Shown here piece by piece: positions 45,501 to 54,337 of a stretch of DNA of 64,000 nucleotides (within the stretch, counting starts at the first letter, position 1; the number at the start of each line of letters is the position of its first letter). The translations under genes were made by a program, and so were the position numbers. Under the pieces are notes generated by a model that did not search any database, was not told the DNA's origin, and was given only the letters and a program-made list of their open reading frames with translations. The stretch covers positions 18,023,595-18,087,594 of the forward strand of contig OX335644.1 in the NCBI GenBank assembly GCA_946894095.1. The letters run 5' to 3'. The DNA is from Incurvaria masculella (lineage: Eukaryota > Arthropoda > Insecta > Lepidoptera > Incurvariidae).

Positions 45501-46383
45501 GAAGATACGACAACGGTTCTACTGGATAAATTGTCGCGATGATGTAGAAGATTGGTGCCGTAAATGCACGATCTGTAGCGCTGTTAAAGGGCCTCATACA
45601 CGGAGCAAGGGAACTTTAAAATTGTACAATGTTGGAGCTCCGTGGGAGAGAATTGCTCTTGATGTGGCTGGCCCTTTTCCTCCGACAAATGACGGCAACC
45701 GTTACTTTATGGTTGTAATGGATTATTTCACTAAGTGGCCTGAGGTATTTGCCATACCAAACCAAGAGGCGATCACGGTTGCACAGAAATTGGTCCACGA
45801 AGTTTTCTGTCGCTATGGAGTACCTCTCGAGATACACACTGATCAAGGCAGAAACTTCGAATCCCGAGTGTTTCAGGAGACATGTCGAATAATGGGAATC
45901 CATAAGACCAGGACAACCCCATACCACCCACAGTCAGATGGCATGGTGGAACGATTTAATCAGACATTGGAAAGACACTTGGCCAAATTGGTAGAAGACC
46001 ATCAAAAGGATTGGGACCAGTATATTCCGCTGTTTCTGCTGTCATACCGAACCGCTGTGCATGAAAGCGTAGATGAAACTCCAGCCTACATAAATTTTGG
46101 ACACGAACTCAGACTACCAGCTGACCTTCTGACAGGAATTCCACCAGAGGCATCCCATTGTGCCACAGAGTATGTGTCAGATCTGCGAGGAAAAATGGAC
46201 ACTGTTTATAAACGTGTCAGAGAGGCTGGTCTACGAGCAAGCGAGCGGATGAAAACACGTTACGACCGCAAAGCTAATGGAAATGTATTTGAAGAAGGAT
46301 CTTTAGTTTGGCTACATAATCCATTACGAAAAAAAGGAAAAAGTCCCAAACTGCAACCAAAATGGGAAGGCCCATATAGGTGA
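42526..46383 (+). CDS. Gag-pol polyprotein with shortened gag (1,285 aa)
   Basis: Encodes the proteins that copy and integrate the element. The start is ATG 42526; upstream in-frame sequence belongs to the primer site. Residues 60-107 hold five QARRQEEQ-like repeats and a predicted coiled coil continues to about 170; residues ~180-241 are capsid-like (PPFDGLTSWAAYKLQF). Then comes an abrupt switch near residue 241 to protease, LDTGAS with catalytic Asp 271. RT follows with YLDD at 593-596; RNase H with VDTDAS (Asp near 740); integrase with an HHCC zinc region from His 977 and D1046, D1106, E1142, giving the D-D-35-E spacing. The frame ends at KWEGPYR. No CCHC zinc knuckle is present, so most of capsid and nucleocapsid is missing without breaking the frame. 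The stop at 46381-46383 looks premature (see separate entry). RT, RNase H and integrase motifs look intact; packaging in cis is doubtful. Confidence 0.9.
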   Translation: MPITPREDQEGVRTRSQTAADTTPAEDAAASGTQEFESHQLMTQTPALDLNALMTFMQEQARRQEEQMQEQARRQEEQARRQEEQMHEQARRQEEQAQEHARRQEEQQQELMWAVRESNAKIKEKLDEVNSKIEEQDQTLGRHEERLNGLESKISEEMEKIKTCGVTVSSSATAGARFKVPPFDGLTSWAAYKLQFESVVIANGWNENQARTALTLGLRDKALHVLEALGPRITYDGLLEAPKVTISQACTGNSLLVEGQVNGIQCNLTLDTGASRAIIKSKTFGRVIWNRRQYFNGCRLQTATGQHIPVYGEIEVTIKIGCKTYRHTAVLADIIDDCILGLDFMRTNNCKVDVANGVLICGKEEVSWLRKCDEISSDKLNTGRSKVSTLLEESRRDLTVDDFKKATNLLMRYSDIFSSHDGDIGRTSMVKHRIDTGDALPIRQRPRRVPVAKEEEVQRMIADMQKNNVIETSSSPWCSPVVLVKKKDGSNRFCVDYRRLNDVTKKDSYPIPRIDDTLDTLSGMKWFTTLDLKSGYWQVEIDNKDKEKTAFTTGHGLWQFKVMPFGLCNAPATFERLMERVLFGLIGEACLVYLDDIIILGRTFDEHIKNLENVLSKIRQANLKLSGKKCSFFKRQVSYLGHVISGNGIQTDPKKIEAVQEWPIPKDKTEVRAFLGLCSYYRRFVRNFSEIAKPLHRLTEDKRQFNWDEDCANSFQELKQHLCNTPILGYPEADKEFIVDTDASNTGIGGVLSQRHGDKEIVIGYFSKSLSKPERNYCVTRRELLAVVKTLQHFNKYLLGRRFRLRTDHAALKWLLQFKNPEGQVARWLEQLQEYQFDTEHRSGKTHGNADALSRRPCPEECKHCIREEIKETVHLKAIRTDNISEEWSNENMKLAQEGDDDLMPIIHWKRAGETKPEWRDISAMSTATKSYWAQWSSLVLHDGILYRKWETPNGKDTSLQLVIPRSKIKEVLQCLHDGTSGGHLGIKKTLLKIRQRFYWINCRDDVEDWCRKCTICSAVKGPHTRSKGTLKLYNVGAPWERIALDVAGPFPPTNDGNRYFMVVMDYFTKWPEVFAIPNQEAITVAQKLVHEVFCRYGVPLEIHTDQGRNFESRVFQETCRIMGIHKTRTTPYHPQSDGMVERFNQTLERHLAKLVEDHQKDWDQYIPLFLLSYRTAVHESVDETPAYINFGHELRLPADLLTGIPPEASHCATEYVSDLRGKMDTVYKRVREAGLRASERMKTRYDRKANGNVFEEGSLVWLHNPLRKKGKSPKLQPKWEGPYR

Positions 46384-46509
46384 TCACACTCAATCAATGA
46401 CGTGACATATCGTATCTGCCGGAATGATAGATGTCGGGAAAAGATTGTGCACGTAGATCGTCTGGCCCGATACCACGGAGACAATTATGCTCGAGACGAG
46501 CATAACTAA
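46384..46509 (+). pseudogene. Out-of-ORF C-terminal tail of integrase
   Basis: After the TGA at 46381 the same frame stays open for 41 codons to TAA at 46507-46509, 11 bases before the 3' LTR. It has basic, tail-like sequence (REKIVHVDRLARYHG) of the kind found at gypsy integrase C-termini. This suggests the stop is a recent lesion just after the GPY motif, probably with a small local frameshift at 46381-46397. Confidence 0.55.
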
Positions 46510-46520
46510 GGAGGAGGCAG
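46508..46520 (+). promoter_or_regulatory. Polypurine tract
   Basis: AAGGAGGAGGCAG lies directly before the 3' LTR, where plus-strand DNA synthesis is primed in LTR elements. Confidence 0.75.
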
Positions 46521-47052
46521 TGTTACGAGCGCGCCCCGCTGCGAAGACATAGCGCTGATACACTACCAAAGTGCGCCAAATGTTTCCTTCGAATTTCAGT
46601 AGATGGCGCTACTTGTCTTATTGCATTGCGCAGGCTATCGCATCACTGTCGTCCCATATAAAGTGACGCCTCGTCCAGCTGACTTCAGAAACAAATCTCG
46701 GACATTCTAGTAATGTCTCGAGGGAGATTGTTCTCGACTGCTGCCCTACATGGGCGCCTAGAAATCGGTGGAGTGTTCTGGAAAGAAGCTCCACCGATAT
46801 AAAAGGCGCCCAAGGCGCTGAGGGCGGCAGTCTATTTTTGGAAGCGAAGTGAGCGACAACAAGCGATATAGAAGTGCAGTGAACTAGCTCTGAAGTGAAT
46901 CAGTGAAGTGAGTGATATAGTTTGTAAATTAGTGTTTGAATTAACCTAGTGTGAAATTGTATTTGTGAGTTTGCTTGTGAATTTTTTGAAATAAAAGAAG
47001 AGTGTTGAATATTGGTGTTTTCTTCTCTAATCTGCTCCCTACCCGCGTAACA
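46521..47052 (+). repeat. 3' LTR
   Basis: 532 bp, the same length as the 5' LTR with three substitutions seen. Poly(A) signal AATAAA at 46990-46995. Confidence 0.95.
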
Positions 47053-47200
47053 GTATGTTACTTATGGTACCAATTCTGGCGGGCTTATCCCTACCACTTA
47101 TTATTAGAATCTATATTTTTACATGGATTCCAAACAACTAGCATTCGTTACGAAATGCACTCATCGCCGCTGAAAAGCGCCCTAAGCTACAAACTGCTCA
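47053..47200 (-). mobile_element. SINE, head-side half split by the LTR element
   Basis: Resumes as GTACCAATTCTGGCGGGC, TTACATGGATTCCAAAC, CATTCGTTACGAAATGCAC, i.e. the part of the minus-strand SINE that follows the segment ending at 41968. The head is degraded after about 47200. Confidence 0.7.
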
Positions 47201-47833
47201 AAATTTAAATAATATGATTTTTCCACATCTTTACTATTGGTAAAATTAAATGAACCTTGGTAAAATCGTTAAAACAAAAAACGATAGGAAATATATTTCT
47301 GGTTGCCTGGCAACGGCAAGGTCCGGAAGTAACCTCCCTTTTCATATTAAAGTATACAGAGTGATCTCACCTCATAATGTAGCAATTGTTTTAATGATGC
47401 TCTTAATGGCCTCCAGTTGGATATAAATCGGCGAACGTTACTCTGAATGCGCAAAGTTATTCTAATTTATGAGACCGTGCTTTGTGTGAAATTTCACCGT
47501 AATGTTGGTATTGTTTTCAATACAGCAGGCTCGGAACAGAAGCATTACTTTTAATGCATTGTATTGTCCTCGTGTTGCTTTCAGGCTTTTCTGACTTTAA
47601 TGCAAAAACAATCAGATTCAAAACCAGATCAGAACGAAGGAGATGTGCCATCTATGACGCCTACAATGAGACTCCATTATTCTGAAACTACCATCTCAAA
47701 GTATATTCCCCACGCAATCATAGTCGCAGACGTATTGGAGGGTTAGTGTGGTTGGTAACTGACTTGACTGAGATATTTCGTGACAACGCGCCCGAATGCG
47801 TTGACAATGTTTGGATTGTTTGGTATTAGACTA
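47201..47833. other. No gene seen
   Basis: Unassigned. TGGTTGCCTGGCAACGGCAAGG at 47303-47324 contains GTTGCCTGGCAAC, an X-box/RFX-like imperfect palindrome (see findings). Confidence 0.4.
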
Positions 47834-48379
47834 GGAGGTCGCGACAAAAATGGTAACGATAACGTAAATGGCTGAAACTGGATTCACCGGATAAAGACCA
47901 ACCCTCTGAAGCTAAATGTGTCAGTCCGCATGTGCCAAGTGGTTGCGTTACGTAGATAAGGCGCCTGAAAAAGTAGTTATGGTGACAAAAAATATATATG
48001 ATAAGGTAAATGGCTGCGAATAACGAAGCATGAAAGTATCAGTACATACTTGCTTAGCAATACCAAACTGAACAAATCTCTGTTTGCGTTTCGTAGTTAT
48101 AGGCGATTTAGGTTACATATATAACTTTAGGTAAATGTAAGTATTTAATAAAAAAAACTGACTGGTTATTTTTGTATAATTAATAGGTATCAATGTTTCT
48201 AGACAATCAGTATATTCATCAGCAGGTACATACCAACATTTATTTTATATAGCCAATCTAGATAACGCAACCACTTGGTACAGTCAGACCGACATATTTA
48301 GCATCAGAGGGTTGGTCTCTAACACGTGAACCCCGATTCAGCCATTTACCTTATCTTGACCAAAAATGTCGCGACCTCC
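47834..48379. mobile_element. 546-bp element with ~125-bp inverted arms
   Basis: GGAGGTCGCGACAAAAATGG at 47834 is inverted at 48360-48379; landmarks GTAAATGGCTGAA, AGACCAACCCTCTGA, CTAAATGTGTCAGTC and CCAAGTGGTTGCGTTA recur inverted on the right. Another single arm is at 62878-63010. Non-coding. Confidence 0.75.
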
Positions 48380-48417
48380 CGAATATATTAGACGCGCGGT
48401 CGGCTTCCCATACTTTT

Positions 48418-48943
48418 TTAACCGATTTAAAAAAAGAAAGCAGTTCTCAATTCGACAGTTTTTTTTTTATGTTTGATACGTCAGACCTCTCGTCTGGGTG
48501 AACCGATTATGATGATTATTTTTTTATTTGAAAGCTGGAGCTTCTCGTGTGGTCCCATTTCAATTTGGTTTAGTTTTGACAATGATATCTATGAGAAAAT
48601 CATATAAGTCTTTAACTTGCATTATGTATGTGCGCTACTAATGGACGAATAAGTGAATATCACGCCAACCGATTTCGATTATTCTTTTTTTATGGGAAAG
48701 GACGTGTACAAATTAGTTAGTGTACTTCAGATTCACTAAAAATAAACAAATATACAAAGAGTTTAACAAAAAAAACCGACTTCAAATAAAAAGTATTCCA
48801 AAACTAATCAACATGCACTATAAGTAAATAAATAATTTTTAATTTTTGTAGTTACGATTATTGTAATTTTTTGGGGCGGTGTCAGTCAAGGTAGCCAAGG
48901 TTCTCTTGACTGGCGGAGCGCGTGCCCGTTTTTTGTTAATTTT
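48418..48943 (-). mobile_element. AACCGACTTCAAA-family element, reverse copy
   Basis: Left edge TTTAACCGATTTAAAAAAAG, then the family middle reversed (GGTGAACCGATTATGATGATT, GTCCCATTTCAATTTGG, CCAACCGATTTCG), AAAAAACCGACTTCAAATAA at 48773, and half of the hairpin core with loop GGTAGCCAAGGTTCTCTTGACTGG. The outer core arm is missing. Confidence 0.75.
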
Positions 48944-49794
48944 TTTTTATTAATTCTCACACTTCGCACACTTTTTCCATACGGCGGAGTCGCGCTAACG
49001 ATCACATTCTCCTTTCTTTTTCTCTTCTGTCGTTGCGTAATCGAGTACATACAACTTTAATAATCTGAAGGTCATTTTAAACTAACATTTCTTCCTTTGA
49101 CTTCCTAAACTGATCCAATACAGGCATGTATACGACGGATTTTGCCCGGGAATGCCCGGCCCGGGGTGTTCTCAGTTATTTGGGAAATAATAGGCAGCAG
49201 GTCTTAATAATTCTTGTGGTGAGACCATCTCTACCATAAAATGGTATCGATCTATTTTAACATCCCTACAATTTGATGTCTGATCAGGTTCAACAATTTC
49301 AAAAGGTTTTTTTTTTATTTAACCTTCATTGTTTATCAGATTTCCGCCAGAATAAACCCTAAACAAACAAATCTTATTTGAATTAGCTGTTATGTTAGAG
49401 GCCGCCAGATAGACAGAAAGCCATTCGAAGTTATAAAAGTTTCTGATTGGTTATTTAATCATAAAAAAATATACATTTCCATTTCTTTCTCTTTGTTCGA
49501 GAAAGATCTTGCCTCTTGCCACATTTCATGATCATCTAAAAGTAACTTACAGGTTTTGATTTATTTGCGCGAGTCAAAATATGGATTATAATAACCGTTT
49601 TTTTGATTGCATTCACTTATAAGCATGGATTTTCAATTTCTCCAAAGGACCATAAACCTAAGAATTTGATGTACATTTCGACTAACTCCACGCGTTCATG
49701 AGAAAAAGGGTCTCGTCGGATAGACAGACGGAAAACGATGTGATGTTTGAAGGGACCCTTTTCCTTTTCAAACAACTTATTTTTTTTTAACTTT
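48944..49794. other. No gene seen
   Basis: 48971-49035 (CCATACGGCGGAGTCGCG, TTCTCCTTTCTTTTTCTCTTC) resembles 33440-33495. The rest is unassigned. Confidence 0.4.
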
Positions 49795-49928
49795 AACAAT
49801 CTCTGTAGCCGTGCTCATAAAGGGAAGGTCCTGGCATGGCACCTAATTCCTTCGGAAATGTAATGTATTGGGCTAATATCATAACTGTAGTCGTGTGGTT
49901 AGCCATCCATGTCATGTCGCATAAAAAA
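49795..49928 (+). mobile_element. SINE tail fragment
   Basis: GTAGCCGTGCTCATAAAGGG, GGTCCTGGCATGGCACCTAA, CATCCATGTCATGTCGCAT and an A7 tail. 5'-truncated copy with high similarity to the full-length ones. Confidence 0.8.
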
Positions 49929-50334
49929 ATCTCATAACAGTTATTTATAATGTATATGCAATATAAATTCATTATAATTTGATACGAACTCATTTTAAAT
50001 TGATCCCTCGCCGTTTTGATTCAAATAATATCCTGTTATGGGCTTCCCAGTAATGTCGAAAAGTATTCCTATCATGTTAACAGTCGTATAACTCGTTTCT
50101 ACCTATATTGCAGTCATCTAGCTGATAGTTGTGCTATTGTTATACAATGAAAATGTCCACAGATCAATGAATATTATTATTGTTGCAAAAAGGCTTCTAA
50201 CAAAATGAATAATGATTTATTAGTTCTTGGCCTCGATTTATACGTGATACAGAGGATACGTTCCCACCCGTTCACTGTCGACATTAAAAAAATCTGAACC
50301 AACCGATCCTCTAGGTCCTTTATATATAGGGTCG
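49929..50334. other. No gene seen
   Basis: Unassigned AT-rich sequence. Confidence 0.4.
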
Positions 50335-50495
50335 GAAAACTATGGAATGCATTCCCTTCCGAGTTATTTCGAGTTATATACTTAAAACATAGTGTGAAGA
50401 ATGGCATGGTTTTCGTAGCACCCTTAAAAGTTCGAAGCGCGTCTTCGGGCACCTTAAGAGGTCTTGGCGTACGGCATACGCTGCGCTTTATATCT
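50335..50495 (+). pseudogene. LINE C-terminal and 3' remnant
   Basis: Reads GKLWNAFPSELFRV, the LWNxLPxxVF-type motif near the end of CR1/Jockey-like LINE proteins, followed by CTTAAGAGGTCTTGGCGTACG, matched in reverse at 18222-18300. Truncated at both sides. Confidence 0.6.
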
Positions 50496-50797
50496 ATATA
50501 AAAACATGCTTTTCATCGATCTATAGATTATCCTTGATGAGTGTCCATACTAATTATTTTGGTCTCAACCTGATTAGAATGCTTCATGCACACTTAGTCC
50601 TCACTTTGGTTACGATTAAACGAACATTAGAAATACATGGTGTGTAGTAAATTTATATCAACAAATGGTACCATAAATATAGACCTGTGAATCTATATTT
50701 ATGTTCTTTATTTATGTTCCAGGCTAGGCTTAAAATCAGCGACTAATATGTCCGTCACATGTTGCACAGTTTCCGTGTCGCACAAGCATAGCGTGTA
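50496..50797. other. No gene seen
   Basis: Unassigned AT-rich sequence. Confidence 0.4.
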
Positions 50798-51000
50798 ATT
50801 TTTAGGGTTCCGTACCCAAAGCGTGCCAACGGAACCCTATTACCAAGCCCCCGCTGTCCGTCCGTCCGTCTGTCACAGGGCTGTATCCCATGAACCGTAA
50901 TAGGTAGGCAGTTGAAATTTTCACATAGTGTGTATTTATTTTGCCGCTACAACAACAAATAGGCAAAATTAAAAAAATATAAATAAAATATAAATGTTAT
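50798..51000 (-). mobile_element. GGGTTCCGTACC-family repeat, reverse
   Basis: TTTTTAGGGTTCCGTACCC, AACGGAACCCTATTACC, the GTCCGTCCGTCC microsatellite, CCCATGAACCGTAATAGG and ATTTATTTTGCCGCTA appear in the reverse of the order at 3.9 kb. Head truncated. Confidence 0.75.
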
Positions 51001-51017
51001 AAAAAATATGAGTGGGA

Positions 51018-51170
51018 CCCTGAGTTCAGGGATGCGGGGGCTTGCTTTCAATGCCAGAGGTCTTCAGTTCGATCCTGTCCCGTTCGTGCACCACTTTCTT
51101 TCTTTTTTCGAGTTGGATAAGTGCATTCCGTCAAGGGCGCGAGCTGCCCATGGCTCAGTCAGGCTGTTTG
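51018..51170 (+). mobile_element. SINE head fragment
   Basis: GGGGGCTTGCTTTCAATGCC, AGTTCGATCC (B-box-like), GTGCACCACTTTCTTTC, GAGTTGGATAAGTGCATT: the tRNA-derived head and first body segment of the family, cut off at 51170 by the following MITE. Confidence 0.65.
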
Positions 51171-51190
51171 GTAGTCTGTGCTACCGAGCT

Positions 51191-51422
51191 GCAGGTCTAT
51201 TCTTGGCATTCAGCAATCAGGAAACAGGAATCATGAGTCTAGAATACCGCTTTTTTATCGGTTTTCAAATCGATTCACTTGACGAAAATATTCCGGAGCA
51301 TAGTTTATTAAATCAATCAAGGTCTTCCGCAGTAAAACTCGCTTTGAAAAACGCTATGCAAGCGGTTTTCTAGACTCAGGATTCCCTGATTCCTGATTAC
51401 TGAATGCCAGGAATGGACCTGC
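51191..51422. mobile_element. MITE with GCAGGTCTATTCTTGGCATTC ends
   Basis: ~55-bp terminal inverted repeats (GCAGGTCTATTCTTGGCATT at 51191, inverse ending 51422, including TCAGGAATC and TCTAGA) around a ~125-bp centre. One terminus of the same family is at 59475-59535. A 121-codon frame over the SINE head and this MITE is not a gene. Confidence 0.75.
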
Positions 51423-51439
51423 TGTCCTTGAACACGTCG

Positions 51440-51645
51440 TTCGTGATTTCGCTTGCATTGCTCTGCGAGCCGCAGAGCCGGCGCGGCGGCGCGGCGCTGG
51501 CGACCCGCCAGCCGCCGCCAGCGCCCGCCGGGGTCATTCCGTTGAAAACTAACAATTCAATCAGAGTGCAGGCATCACCCCCCCCCCTCCGCCCGCCCGC
51601 CATACCCCTCCCCCCCGACACCGCCCAATAACACGACACGGTGAA
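51440..51645. promoter_or_regulatory. GC- and C-rich patch
   Basis: 51470-51535 is almost pure GC with CGGCG repeats; 51580-51620 has runs of ten and seven C. Minus strand would be G-rich and could form quadruplexes. Both strands have short frames without family resemblance. A first exon, promoter or decayed repeat are all possible. Confidence 0.25.
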
Positions 51646-51744
51646 AGCATTTCGTTTCGGCTTGTATCTGCACGCCGCTCACGATAGAAGGACAGATAGT
51701 GGGCGCAAAGTCATTTTAAAAACCGTCCACACGACAAGAAAAAT

Positions 51745-52033
51745 TTGAAGATTTAAAGACGTTAAGAAATGCATTCTTTGTCCATTGGCCAAGGCACAAT
51801 TTTGCAAGGCGGCTGTCAATTAATCTAGCAAAATCGTCTACAAAGCCCTAACGGTTCCCTGCCCCTAAAAATTGTCAGATTTAAATATTTACTTAAAAAA
51901 GCTTCATTCTATGTCCGTATCTTTTTATTTTTTTGTAAATATCTGTCTTTTTTGGTAAAAAAATCTTAAATTAATTAAAACGTAAATGAATTAATCCAAA
52001 ATTTCAAAAACCTAGTAAAACATTAAGAGCATG
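51745..52033 (+). mobile_element. Interspersed repeat shared with 13.3-13.7 kb
   Basis: See 13313-13695 for landmarks; here it starts TTTGAAGATTTAAAGACG and ends CCTAGTAAAACATTAAGAGC ATG. Confidence 0.6.
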
Positions 52034-52379
52034 CATATACATAGTTATCAGCCGTAGTATGGGGAATTGAAAAGGTAACAACTCGTTTTGGGAAATACTT
52101 TAGTTATCAAGTCCGTAAGTTAATTTACGGATAATTAATAATTAAGAAAATTTCTCCTATGTTCTTCTTTACTATTGTGCCCGCCATATTTAAAGTGTAT
52201 TGCGTATTTGTAACTTGAATAAACCCATTATTACTTATTTTTTCTATTAGAAAGTAATTATGTTTGTGGCATATTACTCCTTTCACAGTTCTCAGGTCAC
52301 TCAAGATTTACAATAGATTTTAGGCGTATCTGTGCTCTCTGTTGCGATATACAAAAGCATGGTGGCACTACCGTACTAC
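52034..52379. other. No gene seen
   Basis: Unassigned. Confidence 0.4.
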
Positions 52380-52560
52380 GGGGAGTCAATGCTTGGAAAT
52401 GGCCAATAAGAGCACTAGACACCGGAAGTCTACGAAAGGAAGCAGGACCGGCGTTTCCGGAAGTATATAGAAGGATCTCCGGAGGCCCTCACCGTCATTT
52501 TTCCAGACCGGATCTTGGCCCGAGCCCGTAGTCCCAGCTGTCACGTAAACCGGTGTTTAC
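52380..52560. promoter_or_regulatory. Promoter-like or solo-LTR-like segment
   Basis: Contains GGCCAATAAG (CCAAT box), ACACCGGAAGT and TTCCGGAAGT (ETS-like), then TATATAGAAGG about 90 bp later, in that order, within otherwise AT-rich DNA. This is the layout of a Pol II promoter; an old LTR would look the same. No coding exon could be tied to it. Confidence 0.3.
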
Positions 52561-53005
52561 GCAAACAGCTCGACTGGCGTTTTCAAATGTATGGAGAAAT
52601 TGAGGAGGCAGGTGGAGGCAGTGAGCGTTAAGTGAACTAACATTTGCGAGTCCGAGTTTGATTCGACAGCTTAATCATCGTCGGCGTAAATACGTCGACG
52701 TTGCTGTTTACGCCGACTCCGCGTTTTCATACAAATCGGAAGTCCGAGTTTGACTTTGACAGCTGGAAGAAGTAACACCACAGAATAAATTGTGAACATT
52801 TGTATGGGATTTGACGTTATTACGTTACTTCAAAGTTCCGTAAACGCCAATTTATGTGAGAACTCAGACTGACCACACAGAACATTCGCTAGTTCGTCGA
52901 CGTCGTAAAGCACGTGCGTCCACCTTCAAATATGCCCTGTGTACGGTACTCATGAATCTCAATTCCGTCGGTGAGTCGCTTGTCAGCTGTCATCCTCTAT
53001 ATAAG
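52561..53005. other. No gene seen; internal direct/inverted repeats
   Basis: GTCCGAGTTTGA(T/C)T occurs at 52661 and 52742; AATACGTCGACGTTGCTGTTTACG suggests further folding. Possibly a decayed DNA element. Confidence 0.35.
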
Positions 53006-53150
53006 AAAAACGGCTAAGTGCGAGTCGGACTTTCACACGAAGGGTTCCGTACTATAGTATAAAATTAAACACAATATAAAACAAGGGGCCTCCATACAAG
53101 AAACTTGATTAAAAATTTTTTTAAGTTTTACTTTTGAATTCGTCATTATT
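53006..53150 (+). mobile_element. GGGTTCCGTACC-family repeat, 5' part
   Basis: AACGGCTAAGTGCGAGTCGG, CACACGAAGGGTTCCGTAC, then GGGGCCTCCATACAAG inverted relative to the 4-kb copy, where similarity ends. Confidence 0.6.
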
Positions 53151-53499
53151 ACAAAGCAGTGTGACCGAAATTTTATTTTTAATATTAGCTTCTAACCTAG
53201 GTTTCCCGAACCTTGGATTTGACAGGTAGTCCAATATCCGTGGCATTTAAGGTTTATTTACAATTAATTTCAGGGAGTTAAGAGACAGCTGCCTTCACTA
53301 CGTTAAACATGAATTAAATAACTTAATTAATTGCCTAACTCCTCTGGATTCCTTTCGGTTGATATCGACCAAGTTTTTGGTGCTAAAATGCGCCCTATTG
53401 CAAAGGGCGAAGAAAGGTCGATATTGGCAACAATGTTAAAGTAAAATTCGTCTTGTTGCGCCTTTTAACAAAGTGCGACACTACCGGAAATCTGGTAAA
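53151..53499. other. No gene seen
   Basis: 53350-53420 has two inverted scraps (TTGATATCGACC/GGTCGATATTGG). Confidence 0.35.
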
Positions 53500-53650
53500 G
53501 AATCAAGCTGCGAACTAACGCTACGAACTAACGCTACGAACTATCTGAAGAATCAACAGTTACAAACTATCTGAAGAATCTACGAACTAGCTGAATAATT
53601 CACACAGCTACGAACAGCTACAGCTTCAGCTAGAAGAATCAAACTACGAA
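53500..53650. repeat. Degenerate short tandem repeat
   Basis: Interleaved copies of CTACGAACTAACG and CTGAAGAATC (period about 13-30 bp), more than eight in total. Confidence 0.75.
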
Positions 53651-54337
53651 CTAACAAAAACACAGGAATATATACGCACCCCAAACTTCTTTTGACTGTA
53701 CTAGCAATTCCCAGGTCCCAGAGCGCAGCTGCTGGCGACAGCGAGAAATGAAACGTGGAAGCCTGACATGTTATAGATCATCCGACTAGATTAATATAAC
53801 GAACTGATATCCAAAGCTTACATTTGAGATATTTGATGTGAGCTTTTCCTATTGAGAAAAATATTAGTCTTACTAACTAATTGGTACACATATTATCAAC
53901 AGCAAAGCAATGATCGACAAAATGTTATATGGAAAGTCGTCATTGAACATCCAAAATAGATCTAATTATACCAAAGTAGGTAGTATTCATATCATTTAAT
54001 AGTTTCCAAGAAATGATTATGAAAATAAATTAGCATGGCTCGGCGCGCATTTTGATAAATTGTTTCCTTGGAAACCATTCCACAAATGAATGCATAGTAA
54101 CTTGGTAAAATTCGTTTATAATAATGGGTAGATATTACTCTTTAAATTTAAAAAACAATTCAACATAAACCTTACCAAAAGTTGTAATATTTCAGATACT
54201 GAGTCAACACTAAATTATGGGCAGGTATTTTGATAAGACTTATTAATCAAAACTATGTCGTGTGAGATCTGGTAGTAAAAAACTTAAAGTTGAGCCCACT
54301 GCTTTACTCCCCGTGAATGTCGTAAGAGCCGACTAAG
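53651..54337. other. No gene seen
   Basis: Unassigned AT-rich sequence. Confidence 0.4.

Larger units (their letters stand above)
41969..47052 (+). mobile_element. Ty3/gypsy LTR retrotransposon, 5,084 bp
   Basis: Complete by structure: 532-bp LTRs starting TGTTACG and ending CGTAACA, a GTAT target duplication at 41965-41968 and 47053-47056, a primer site, one long gag-pol frame, a purine tract and a 3' LTR. RT before RNase H before integrase is the Ty3/gypsy order. I saw three substitutions between the LTRs (G/T in CCAAATG(G/T)TTCC, A/G in ACTT(A/G)TC, G/A in AATAAA(G/A)GAAG), so insertion is recent. No envelope frame follows pol. It inserted into an older SINE. Clade not assigned. Confidence 0.95.

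Noticed and set aside
46384..46520. Envelope gene after pol
   Set aside because: Only about 140 bases separate the stop from the 3' LTR; there is no room for an env frame.
51008..51373. 121-codon open frame
   Set aside because: Lies across a SINE head and a MITE; both identities are clear from other copies.
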